Shown here: positions 38,357 to 45,879 of the stretch, piece by piece
Numbering within the stretch: the first letter of the stretch is position 1
Layout of the letters: every line of letters begins with the position of its first letter
Assembly: GCA_031394045.1 (NCBI GenBank)
Contig: JANMWN010000248.1
Coordinates: forward strand, 1-49,535
DNA: 49,535 bases
Direction: 5' to 3'
Source of the DNA: JANYIP01 sp031394045
Lineage (GTDB): Bacteria > Actinomycetota > Actinomycetes > Prado026
Position numbers and translations under genes: made by a program
Notes under the pieces: generated by a model
Seen by the model: only the letters and a program-made list of their open reading frames with translations
Told to the model about the DNA's origin: nothing
Databases searched by the model: none

Positions 38357-38845
38357 GTGCCCAGCAAGACCGACCAGCCCACCCACACCCGCCGCGACGT
38401 CCTGGCCGCGGGAGCCGTGGTCAGCGCTGCGGCCCTGGCCGGCTGCGCGTCGTCGAGCTCTGCCGGGTCGCCCTCGGTGGCCGCCGCCGGCGGCAACGGC
38501 TCGACCCCGGGGGCCAGCACGCCTTCGGGCAGCACGCCTTCGGCCAGCGAAGGACCGAGCGTGCTCGCCAAGCTCGCCGACGTACCGGTAGGTGGCGCGA
38601 CCTCGGCCACGTACGAGGGCAAGGCGGCCCTGGTGTCGCAGCCGACCGCGGGCAACGTGGTCGCCTTCTCCGCCATCTGTACCCACCGCGGCTGCACGGT
38701 CGCACCCGCAGGCAAGGAGTTCCACTGCCCGTGCCACGGCTCGGTCTACGACGCCTTCACCGGCAAGGTGATCTCGGGCCCGGCTCCCGCCGCGCTGCCG
38801 AGCATCAAGGTCAAGGTCGACGGGGCGAACGTCGTCGCGAGCTGA
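38357..38845 (+). CDS. Exported Rieske [2Fe-2S] protein with twin-arginine lipoprotein signal
   Basis: This 162-residue protein has an N-terminal Tat-type signal (TRRDVLAAGAVVSAAALAGC) ending in a lipobox with Cys30, then a Ser/Gly/Thr-rich spacer. A Rieske domain follows: Cys108-x-His110 and Cys124-x2-His127 as cluster ligands, and Cys113-Cys126 as the likely disulfide (CTHRGC, CPCHGS). It should be a folded, cluster-bearing lipoprotein on the outer face of the membrane. No cytochrome b or oxygenase partner is adjacent. The GTG at 38357 is chosen because CAGGAGG lies five bases upstream; the ATG at 38342 is part of that site. Confidence 0.88.
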   Translation: MPSKTDQPTHTRRDVLAAGAVVSAAALAGCASSSSAGSPSVAAAGGNGSTPGASTPSGSTPSASEGPSVLAKLADVPVGGATSATYEGKAALVSQPTAGNVVAFSAICTHRGCTVAPAGKEFHCPCHGSVYDAFTGKVISGPAPAALPSIKVKVDGANVVAS

Positions 38846-38869
38846 TCTCCCCCGGGTCTCCCGGCGCCG

Positions 38870-39787
38870 CTAGGACGGGGGCCGTCGTGCTCGCACGGCG
38901 CGGGCCCAGGCTGGGGCAGCAACAGCGAGGCGGCGCCTCATGGACACCTGCGCGCGGCGGTCGAAGACCTCGTAGTCGATCCGCTCGACCTCGTCCACGA
39001 TGCCGCAGTAGAGCACCCTTGCGGCGTCGATGCACGGCCGGGACGCTGGCTCAAGCAGGTCGATGCCCGGGCGCGCAGCCGCCTCCAGCCTGCGCACCCT
39101 CGCCACCTGGAACCGCAGCAGGGCGCGAACCCGGTCGTCCACCACCCGCCGCTCCAGGTCGTCGCGGGTCAGGTCGAACCGGGCCAGCTCGTCCATCGGC
39201 AGGTACACCCGCCCGCGCTCAAGGTCCTCGCCGACGTCACGCACGAAGTTCGCTAGCTGGAACGCCACGCCGAGGTCCTTGGCCGGCTCGAAAGCGTCCG
39301 GCGAGAGCGGCCCGAGGACGGGCACCATCTGCAGCCCGATCACGGCCGCCGACCCGTAGACGTATGTGTAGAGGTCCTCGTACGTGGCGTACTCGCGGAC
39401 GGTGAGGTCCATGGCCATCGACGTGAGGAACGCCTCGAAGTGCTCGACCGGGATGTCCCAGCGAAGCACGGTGTCCACGACGGCCCGGCCGATCGGGTCG
39501 TCGCTGTGGCCCTTGCGGACGTCCGCCAGGAAGCCGTCACCCCACGCCGCGAGCAGGTCGGCCTTCTCCTGCTCGCGCAGCGTCGAGGCGAGGTCGTCGA
39601 CGATCTCGTCGGCGTAGCGCGCGAACCCGTACAGCGCATGGACGTACGGTCGCTTCGCCGGTGGCAGGAGCAGCGTCGCCAGGTAGTAGGTCTTTCCGTG
39701 CGAGGCGTTCAGTCGGCGGCACGCCTCGTACGACCGGACCAGCGCCGGGTCGATGATTCCTGCCGCTGCCAGTTCCCGTCGGGACAC
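38870..39787 (-). CDS. crtB: Phytoene synthase
   Basis: This 305-residue squalene/phytoene synthase joins two geranylgeranyl diphosphates into phytoene. The first Asp-rich motif is YADEIVDD (Asp60 to Asp65), the second is NFVRDVGEDLERGRVYLP near 179-196, and the substrate region HGKTYYLATLLLP is at 30-42. Length is typical. The GTG at 39787 has TAGCGT six bases upstream and no good ribosome binding site, so it is probably leaderless. It lies apart from crtE-crtI (2.5 kb away, same strand), separated by the RNase/barstar pair and mptB. Confidence 0.92.
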   Translation of the reverse strand: MSRRELAAAGIIDPALVRSYEACRRLNASHGKTYYLATLLLPPAKRPYVHALYGFARYADEIVDDLASTLREQEKADLLAAWGDGFLADVRKGHSDDPIGRAVVDTVLRWDIPVEHFEAFLTSMAMDLTVREYATYEDLYTYVYGSAAVIGLQMVPVLGPLSPDAFEPAKDLGVAFQLANFVRDVGEDLERGRVYLPMDELARFDLTRDDLERRVVDDRVRALLRFQVARVRRLEAAARPGIDLLEPASRPCIDAARVLYCGIVDEVERIDYEVFDRRAQVSMRRRLAVAAPAWARAVRARRPPS

Positions 39788-39793
39788 CTCGCA

Positions 39794-39799
39794 ACGCTA
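39794..39799 (-). promoter_or_regulatory. -10 element for a leaderless crtB transcript
   Basis: TAGCGT (minus strand) ends six bases before the GTG at 39787. The divergent RNase gene starts at 39817, so both promoters lie within about 30 bases. Confidence 0.5.
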
Positions 39800-39816
39800 T
39801 CGGCCACCGTGCCAGG

Positions 39817-40260
39817 ATGCCTGTTGTGGCCAGCCCTTCTTCTCGCTCGCCGCGCCCCTTGGTTGCAGTCGCTGGGCTGGCCATCGTCGTCGTGCTGCTG
39901 CTCGGGGCGGGCTGGCTGGCGTCGCGGGGTGGCGCGGCTCCAGCCGGCAGCGGCGGTACGTCTGCCGCGGGGGGCTCGACGACGGCCGGGACCGTACGCG
40001 CTGCCGACCTGCCGCCGGAGGCGCGCCACACCCTCGCCCTGGTCAAGAGCGGAGGGCCCTACCCGTACGCGCGGGACGGCATCGTCTTCTCCAACCGCGA
40101 GGGCTTGCTGCCCAGGGAGCCGAGCGGGTACTACCGCGAGTACACCGTCGTGACGCCAGGTTCTGCCGACCGCGGCGCCCGGCGGATCATCGTGGGACAG
40201 CAGGGCGAGGACTACTACACCGACGACCACTACGCGTCCTTCCGTGAGGTGCTGCCATGA
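39817..40260 (+). CDS. Exported guanyl-specific ribonuclease (RNase Sa/barnase family)
   Basis: This 147-residue protein has an N-terminal hydrophobic helix (PLVAVAGLAIVVVLLLGAGWLA, residues 14-35) as signal or anchor, a Gly/Ser/Ala-rich spacer, and an RNase domain from about 60. Catalytic residues line up with Streptomyces RNase Sa as I recall it: Glu108 (YYREYTVV) for Glu54, Arg119 and Arg123 for Arg65 and Arg69, His138 (DDHYASF) for His85. The domain lacks the disulfide cysteines of RNase Sa. The following gene encodes its barstar-type inhibitor, overlapping by four bases (ATGA). Confidence 0.9.
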   Translation: MPVVASPSSRSPRPLVAVAGLAIVVVLLLGAGWLASRGGAAPAGSGGTSAAGGSTTAGTVRAADLPPEARHTLALVKSGGPYPYARDGIVFSNREGLLPREPSGYYREYTVVTPGSADRGARRIIVGQQGEDYYTDDHYASFREVLP

Positions 40261-40691
40261 CGTTGCGCCAGGTGTTCGCCGGGGACCGCCACGGGGTCTT
40301 CCGTTGGTCGGGCGCCAGGTCGCGGCGAGGCGCCGACCCGGAGGAGTCAGCCGCCGCGGCCGGCTGGCGCTACGTGCTGCTCGACTCGGCCACGGCCGAC
40401 GACAAGGGGTCGTTCCTCGACTGCTGCGCGGAGGCTTTCGACCTGCCCTCGTGGTTCGGACGCAACTGGGACGCGCTGGACGAGTGCCTGCGTGGTCTTG
40501 ACCTCGACGAGCCGGCCGGGCTCCTGGTGGTGTGGCAGGGCTGGGCCGCCCTCGCTGACGGCGACCCGGACGCGTTCGACTGCGCGCTGGAGGTCTTTCG
40601 CGACGCCTGCGTGGCCTGGCACGACGACGAGGTGCCTGGCGCTGTGCTGCTGCTCGGCGGCGGTCCCGAGACGGACCTGCCTGAGCTCTAG
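40257..40691 (+). CDS. Barstar-family ribonuclease inhibitor
   Basis: This 144-residue cytoplasmic protein has the barstar fold: WRYVLLDSATADDKGSFLDCCAEAFDLPSWFGRNWDALDECLRGLDL covers the first strand, the inhibitory helix and the loop with WFGRNWDAL. Acidic residues in the following helix would block the RNase active site. It has an extra N-terminal segment of about 35 residues compared with barstar. ATG 40257 overlaps the RNase stop, ensuring inhibitor supply. Its TAG shares CTAG with the mptB stop. Confidence 0.9.
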   Translation: MTLRQVFAGDRHGVFRWSGARSRRGADPEESAAAAGWRYVLLDSATADDKGSFLDCCAEAFDLPSWFGRNWDALDECLRGLDLDEPAGLLVVWQGWAALADGDPDAFDCALEVFRDACVAWHDDEVPGAVLLLGGGPETDLPEL

Positions 40692-42259
40692 CTCGCCAGT
40701 GCCGGCTCGGTGGTCTGCGGCCGGGCGTCCTCGAGCAGGATCGCGCGGGACCTCTTGGACGCGATGAGCAGGCCGACGACCATCCCGATCGAGATGAGCG
40801 CCGCGATGCCGTCCGACAGGAACACGTACGTCGGCACGGTCGCCCCGGAGTTGGCGATGCTGTAGACGACGAAGCCGGTGCTGACGAGCACGGCGGCCCG
40901 GGTCTGGCCCCGGGAAAGACCCGCACCGGCGAGGGTGGCCAGCGGCCACAGGAGGTACCACGGCTGGACCACGGGACCGAGCATGACGATCGCCAGCAGC
41001 GACAGGCCCAGGCCCCTGGCCGCCGACCGGTGGTGGCCGGTCAGCACAAGACGCAGCACGATGAGCACGGTCAAGACCGAGCCCACTCCTCGCCAGAACG
41101 CGACGGCGCCGTCGACGCGATAGCCGAGGCCGACCAGGTCGGTGAGGTTGCCGGTCAGCATCCCGAGCCCGGTCATGGGTGAGAGCCAGGTACGGACCTT
41201 GCCCGGCGTACCGAGGCTGGACACCCAGCCGAAGTCGAGGCCGGTGACCAGGTTGAGGCCGACGAAGATCGCCAGGCCGAGGGCGATGCAGGCCGACCAG
41301 TACTTCGCCCGAAGGGCGAACGACGCCTCGGGGCCGGCCCACGCGATGCCGACGAAGGCGAGGCCGACCAAGGCCGGAGCCTTGATCGCCCCCGCGAGCG
41401 TGACCAGGACCACTGCGGCCACCGGGCGGCGCTCCATGGCCAACGTGATGCCGGCGATCAGCAGGCCGAGCATGAGCGCGTCGTTGTGCGCCGACGACAC
41501 GAAGTGCAGGAACACCAGCGGGTTGAGCACCCCGAGCCAGATCGCCTTGGCCGGGTTGGCCCCGCAGCAGCGCGCGAGCCGGGGGAGGTAGACGGCCATC
41601 AGCAGCACGCCGACCATGGCCAGCACCCGGAACGCCAGCAAAGCGGCGATGGGCTGCGCGTGGGTCAGCTTGTAGACCAGGGACGACAGGCCCATCCAGA
41701 ACGGGCCGTACGGCGCCGGCGAGGTCTTCCACATGTAGTCGGCGCCGTCGGTGAAGTACGAGTCGAAGACCCCCGTGCCGTACAGGTACGGGTTGATCCC
41801 CGCGGGGAGCAGCCGGCTCTGCGCGATATAGCTGTAGACGTCGCGGCTGAACAGGACCGGCGCGAGCAGCAGCGGGGTCGACCACCACCACACCAGTCGG
41901 GACAGCGCGGTCGGCCCGGTGACGTGATGGGTGCGTACGTGGTGCCCAAGACGCAGCCAGGCCTGGACCAGGATGGCCACGCCCACGAGCACGACCAGCT
42001 TGCTGATGAAGGTGAGCCCGGGGCTGGAGCGGATCTGCTCAAGCCCGGGGGCGTTGCCGATGCCTGAGGCCTGGGACACCCAGCCACATCCGTACGCGCC
42101 GATGGCGATCAGCACGGAGCCACCGAAGCCGTGCCACTTGAACTGGGCGACCAGGTCGCTTGCGGACTCGACGTCGGCGGCCGGTTGAGTGGCCGGAAGG
42201 ACGACCACCCGGTCGGAGTCTCCCCGTCTGCGGAGGATGCTCGCGCCGGGAAGTCTCAC
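40688..42259 (-). CDS. mptB: Polyprenol-phosphomannose-dependent alpha-(1,6)-mannosyltransferase (MptA/MptB family)
   Basis: This 523-residue GT-C glycosyltransferase has about 12-13 membrane helices and uses polyprenyl-phosphate mannose on the outer side of the membrane to extend the alpha-1,6 mannan backbone of lipomannan. The signature loop SRDVYSYIAQSRLLPAGINPYLYG (after the second long helix) with the acidic pair and HNDALMLGLL are typical. GT-C families have few other motifs. The GTG at 42259 is preferred because TACCCT lies seven bases upstream; a GTG at 42292 would add 11 residues. Position next to the polyprenyl synthase block matches Rv2174 (MptA). MptA versus MptB cannot be decided. 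Confidence 0.82.
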   Translation of the reverse strand: MRLPGASILRRRGDSDRVVVLPATQPAADVESASDLVAQFKWHGFGGSVLIAIGAYGCGWVSQASGIGNAPGLEQIRSSPGLTFISKLVVLVGVAILVQAWLRLGHHVRTHHVTGPTALSRLVWWWSTPLLLAPVLFSRDVYSYIAQSRLLPAGINPYLYGTGVFDSYFTDGADYMWKTSPAPYGPFWMGLSSLVYKLTHAQPIAALLAFRVLAMVGVLLMAVYLPRLARCCGANPAKAIWLGVLNPLVFLHFVSSAHNDALMLGLLIAGITLAMERRPVAAVVLVTLAGAIKAPALVGLAFVGIAWAGPEASFALRAKYWSACIALGLAIFVGLNLVTGLDFGWVSSLGTPGKVRTWLSPMTGLGMLTGNLTDLVGLGYRVDGAVAFWRGVGSVLTVLIVLRLVLTGHHRSAARGLGLSLLAIVMLGPVVQPWYLLWPLATLAGAGLSRGQTRAAVLVSTGFVVYSIANSGATVPTYVFLSDGIAALISIGMVVGLLIASKRSRAILLEDARPQTTEPALAS

Positions 42260-42266
42260 GCCCGCC

Positions 42267-42272
42267 AGGGTA
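42267..42272 (-). promoter_or_regulatory. -10 element for a leaderless mptB transcript
   Basis: TACCCT (minus strand) ends seven bases before the GTG at 42259. It supports that start over the GTG at 42292, which lies upstream of the element. Confidence 0.5.
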
Positions 42273-42319
42273 TCCGGTGCCCACCGGCGCACGCATCGAC
42301 CCGAAACAGACAGGCCCGC

Positions 42320-43819
42320 TCAGCGCCAGGCGCGCGAGACGTAGCCGGGGTCACGGCCCAGCACTCGTTCTGCGGCCAACCGGCCGGAGATCAGCACCAT
42401 GGGTACGCCGACCCCCGGCGTCGTACCGGAGCCGGCGAAGACGACGTTCTCGCCCCAGATGTTGCGCGGGCGGAACGGTCCGGTCTGCAGGAACGAGTGC
42501 GCGGCGGCGAAGGGGGCGCCGCGTTCCATCCCGCGCGCCTGCCAGTCGAGGGGGGTGGTGACGTCCTCGACCTCGATGGCGGCACCGAACCCGACGTACC
42601 CGTGCCGTTCGAGCTCACCCACGACCTCGTCGCGGTAGAGCGGGGCCAGCCGCTCCCAGTCCAGGCCCGCGTCCAGGTTGGGGGTCGGGAACAGCACGTA
42701 GTAGATCTCGCGCCGGTCCGGCGCGAGGGACGGGTCGCCGTGCGTGGTGTTCGTGACCAGGAACGAAGGGTCGTTCATCAGCCGGCGGTCGTCGATCAGG
42801 TCGCGGAAGACCTTCTTCCAGGCCCGCCCGAAGTGGATGTTGTGGTGCGCGATCTTGGCGTAGCGTGCGGTCGAACCGGCCAGCAGCAGGAAGCACGACG
42901 GGGAGTAGTCGAGCCGGCGCAACGACCAGGGGTCGCGGCCGAGCAGGTCGCGGTGGGCCACCGGGAGATCGGGGTTGAGAACCACGGTGTCGCAAGCGAT
43001 CCGCTCGCCGTCGGTCGTGATCACGGCGGTCGCCCGGTCGCCGGCAAGCTCGACCCGCTCGACCTCGGTGCCATAACGGAAGACCACCCCGTGCTTCTCG
43101 GCGGCACCGGCGAGGGCGCGCGGCACTGCATGCATGCCCCCGCGCGGGAAGTACACCCCGGCGACCGAGTCCATGTACGCGATGACGGCGTACAGGGCGA
43201 GCGCGTCCTGCGGCGACAGGCCCGCGTACATCGACTGGAACGAGAACACCCGTTGCGTACGCGGGTCGGCCAGGTACTGCTCCACCTTCGGTGCCAGCCG
43301 GCGGAAGCCGCCCAGCGCGACCAGCCGGGCCAGGTTCGGCGTCAGCAGGTCAAGCGGTGAGTCGATGTTGCGGTCGATGAAGTCACGCATCTCGTACCGG
43401 TACAGCTGGGACACGAAGTCGACGTAGCGCCGGTAGCCGGCTGCCTCGGCGGCCCCGCACACAGAGGTGATCTCGTCGGCCATGGCGTCGACGTCGGCGT
43501 GCACGTCGAGCTGGGAACCGTCGGGGTAGAACGCACGGTAGAGCGGTGCGACGGGGTCCAGCTGCAGCCAGTCACCGAGCTCCTCGCCGACGCACGCGAG
43601 GGCGTCAGCGATCAGGTCGGGCATGGTCAGCACGGTCGGGCCCGTGTCGAACCGGTACCCGTCGACCTCGAGCAAGCCGTTGCGCCCCCCTGGAACCGTC
43701 TCGCGCTCGACTACGGTCACCTGCCGCCCGGCCCCCGCCAGCCGGAGCGCCGCGGACAGTCCCGCCAGCCCGGCACCCACGATGACGACGTGGTCGGTAG
43801 GCCCGCTAACGGTGCGCAT
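42320..43819 (-). CDS. crtI: Phytoene desaturase
   Basis: This 499-residue FAD-dependent carotenoid desaturase introduces double bases into phytoene to give lycopene. The Rossmann FAD motif is VVIVGAGLAGLSAALRLAGAG near 11-31, followed by VERETVPGGRNG and DTGPTVLTMP. The C-terminal carotenoid-oxidoreductase signature is NVVFAGSGTTPGVGVPMVLISGRLAAE. No N-terminal signal. It lies 11 bases downstream of crtE on the same strand, so crtE-crtI form an operon. The closely related CrtI/CrtN/CrtD families share the motifs; context with crtB and crtY supports CrtI. Confidence 0.92.
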   Translation of the reverse strand: MRTVSGPTDHVVIVGAGLAGLSAALRLAGAGRQVTVVERETVPGGRNGLLEVDGYRFDTGPTVLTMPDLIADALACVGEELGDWLQLDPVAPLYRAFYPDGSQLDVHADVDAMADEITSVCGAAEAAGYRRYVDFVSQLYRYEMRDFIDRNIDSPLDLLTPNLARLVALGGFRRLAPKVEQYLADPRTQRVFSFQSMYAGLSPQDALALYAVIAYMDSVAGVYFPRGGMHAVPRALAGAAEKHGVVFRYGTEVERVELAGDRATAVITTDGERIACDTVVLNPDLPVAHRDLLGRDPWSLRRLDYSPSCFLLLAGSTARYAKIAHHNIHFGRAWKKVFRDLIDDRRLMNDPSFLVTNTTHGDPSLAPDRREIYYVLFPTPNLDAGLDWERLAPLYRDEVVGELERHGYVGFGAAIEVEDVTTPLDWQARGMERGAPFAAAHSFLQTGPFRPRNIWGENVVFAGSGTTPGVGVPMVLISGRLAAERVLGRDPGYVSRAWR

Positions 43820-43830
43820 GGGACTTCGGC

Positions 43831-44898
43831 CTAGCCCCTGCGCTCGGTAGCCGCCACGGCGAGGTCGGCGAGGACGGAGCGCGCCGGCTCGGCCACGTCC
43901 CCCGCCTCGAGGGCGGCCAGCGCCGACGTGGTGAGTTCGGTGATCATGCGCTCGACGTGGGCCAGCGCCCCGGTCGACGCGATGACCTCACGGGCCTCGT
44001 CGACGCCCGCAGCCTGCAGGTGCGGGTCGCCCAGGTGCCTGCGCAGCACGGCGGCCGCCGCGGGACTGGCCTGGTCGAGCGTCGTCGTCACGAGCACGGT
44101 GCGCTTGCCCTCGCGCAGGTCGTCCCCGGCCGGCTTCCCGGTCTCGGCCGGGTCGCCGAAGACCCCGAGCACGTCGTCGCGCAGCTGGAAGGCCTCGCCC
44201 AGGGGCAGTCCGTACGCCGTGTACGTGAGCGACAGGCCGGGGTCCGCCCCGGCCAGCGCCGCGCCGAGGTGGAGCGGCCGCTCGATCGTGTACTTGGCGC
44301 TCTTGAACCGGATCACCCGGCGCGCCCGCTCGACCGAGCCGCCGCCCTTGGCCTGCTCGAGCAGGTCGAGGTACTGCCCGGACATGAGCTCGGTACGCAT
44401 CTCGTCGAGCACGGGCTTGGAGCGGAGCAACGCGTCGCCGGGCAGCCCGGACGCGAACAGCATCTCGTCGGCCCAGCTCAGGCACAGGTCGCCGAGCAGG
44501 ATCGCCCCACCGACGCCGAACCACTCGGGGGACCCCAGCCAGCCGTTGCCGCGGTGCAGCGCCGAGAAGCGACGGTGCGCGGACGGCAGCCCGCGACGGG
44601 TGTCCGAACCGTCCATCACGTCATCGTGGATCAGCGCACAGGCCTGCAGCAGCTCGAGGGAGGTGGCCGCCCGTACGATCGCCTCGCCGTCGTCCCCTCC
44701 CGCGCCGCGCCAGCCCCAGTAGCAGAATGCGGGCCGCAACCGCTTGCCCCCGGCCAGGAACGAGCTGACGGCGTCGATCAACGGACCGAGGTCCTCGCTG
44801 ACAGCGTCGAGACGGGGCACCTGCCCTTGCACGAACTCGTCCAGCGACTTCTGGACGCGGACCCGTAGGTCCTCGGCATCCAGCGGCGTACCGGTCAC
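43831..44898 (-). CDS. crtE: Geranylgeranyl diphosphate synthase (polyprenyl synthetase)
   Basis: This 355-residue trans-prenyltransferase has the first Asp-rich motif DDVMD at Asp92-Asp96 (LIHDDVMDGSDTRRG) and GKRLRPAFCYW upstream. The second is DDVLGVFGD (FQLRDDVLGVFGD), where only the first two Asp are kept next to each other, as in type I GGPP synthases. It supplies GGPP to crtB. It corresponds by position to Rv2173 (idsA2). GTG 44898 is preferred over longer forms because TACGCT lies seven bases upstream. metF is divergent, with 59 bases between. Confidence 0.88.
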   Translation of the reverse strand: MTGTPLDAEDLRVRVQKSLDEFVQGQVPRLDAVSEDLGPLIDAVSSFLAGGKRLRPAFCYWGWRGAGGDDGEAIVRAATSLELLQACALIHDDVMDGSDTRRGLPSAHRRFSALHRGNGWLGSPEWFGVGGAILLGDLCLSWADEMLFASGLPGDALLRSKPVLDEMRTELMSGQYLDLLEQAKGGGSVERARRVIRFKSAKYTIERPLHLGAALAGADPGLSLTYTAYGLPLGEAFQLRDDVLGVFGDPAETGKPAGDDLREGKRTVLVTTTLDQASPAAAAVLRRHLGDPHLQAAGVDEAREVIASTGALAHVERMITELTTSALAALEAGDVAEPARSVLADLAVAATERRG

Positions 44899-44905
44899 GA
44901 GCACG

Positions 44906-44911
44906 AGCGTA
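44906..44911 (-). promoter_or_regulatory. -10 element for a leaderless crtE transcript
   Basis: TACGCT (minus strand) ends seven bases before the GTG at 44898. The same hexamer is found upstream of the aroF leader and the PASTA kinase. Confidence 0.5.
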
Positions 44912-44957
44912 CGTCGGGTGCCGCCGGCCCGCCCGGTGAGGCTGACACAATGGCGGC

Positions 44958-45878
44958 ATGGCCTACGGAAACGCATCGACGATGCCCGGCGGGTCCAGTT
45001 CGGTGAGCCAGCTGCTGGCCGAGGGCGGGCGCACCTACTCGTTCGAGTTCTTCCCGCCCAAGACCGACGAGGGCGAGCGCGCGCTGTGGCAGACCTTGCG
45101 CGAGCTCGAGGGGCTGGCGCCGACCTTCGTCTCGGTCACGTACGGCGCCGGCGGCTCCGAGCGGCATCGCACCGTGCGCGTGACCGAGCGCATCGCCGCC
45201 GAGACGACCATGACCCCGGTCGCCCACCTCACCTGCGTCGGGTCGCCGATCTCTGAGCTGCGGCAGGTCATCGGGCAGTACGCCGAGGCAGGGGTGCGCA
45301 ACCTGCTCGCCCTGCGTGGCGACCCGCCGAGCGGGCCGCGCGGGACCTGGGAGGCGCACGCCGACGGTTTCCGGCACGCCGACGAGCTGGTCGCTCTGGT
45401 CCGCGAGCTCGGCGACTTCTGCGTCGGGGTGGCGGCGTTCCCGGAGGGTCACCCCGAGTCGCCCGACCTCGACACCGACGCCATGCGCCTCGCGGGCAAG
45501 GCCGATGCCGGCGCCGAGTTCGCCATCACCCAGTTCTTCTTCGAGGCCGACCACTACTTCCGGCTGGTCGAGCGCGCGGCCTCCCATGGCTGCACGATCC
45601 CGGTGATCCCCGGGATCATGCCGGTCACGAACGTCTCGCAGATCCACCGCTTCGCCGAGCTCTCCGGCACCCCGGTCCCGCCCGACATCGCCAAGCGGCT
45701 GCAGGAGGTCGAGGGCGATCCCGAGGCGGTGCGCGCGACCGGCGTCGAGCTCGCCACCGAGCTGTGCCAGCGGCTGATGGACGGCGGGGCGCCCGGGCTG
45801 CACTTCTACACGTTGAACCGGTCGACGGCGACCCGCGAGATCTACCAGTCGCTCGGCCTCGGCACTACCGTCGACTGA
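44958..45878 (+). CDS. metF: 5,10-methylenetetrahydrofolate reductase
   Basis: This 306-residue FAD enzyme reduces methylenetetrahydrofolate to 5-methyltetrahydrofolate for methionine synthesis. It has a (beta/alpha)8 barrel with YSFEFFPPKTDEGE (catalytic Glu region) near 27-40, SVTYGAGGS near 59, HLTCVGSP, LALRGDPP near 116, AAFPEGHPES, FAITQFFFEAD near 190 and PGIMPVTN. The length is standard. The ATG at 44958 follows CACAAT by six bases. The SIMPL gene starts one base after its stop (TGACATG). Position matches Rv2172c, annotated as related in M. tuberculosis. Confidence 0.92.
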   Translation: MAYGNASTMPGGSSSVSQLLAEGGRTYSFEFFPPKTDEGERALWQTLRELEGLAPTFVSVTYGAGGSERHRTVRVTERIAAETTMTPVAHLTCVGSPISELRQVIGQYAEAGVRNLLALRGDPPSGPRGTWEAHADGFRHADELVALVRELGDFCVGVAAFPEGHPESPDLDTDAMRLAGKADAGAEFAITQFFFEADHYFRLVERAASHGCTIPVIPGIMPVTNVSQIHRFAELSGTPVPPDIAKRLQEVEGDPEAVRATGVELATELCQRLMDGGAPGLHFYTLNRSTATREIYQSLGLGTTVD

Positions 45879-45879
45879 C

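Noticed and set aside
44899..44957. Riboswitch (SAM or cobalamin) upstream of metF
   Set aside because: Only 59 bases separate divergent crtE and metF, too short for a known aptamer, and metF appears leaderless.
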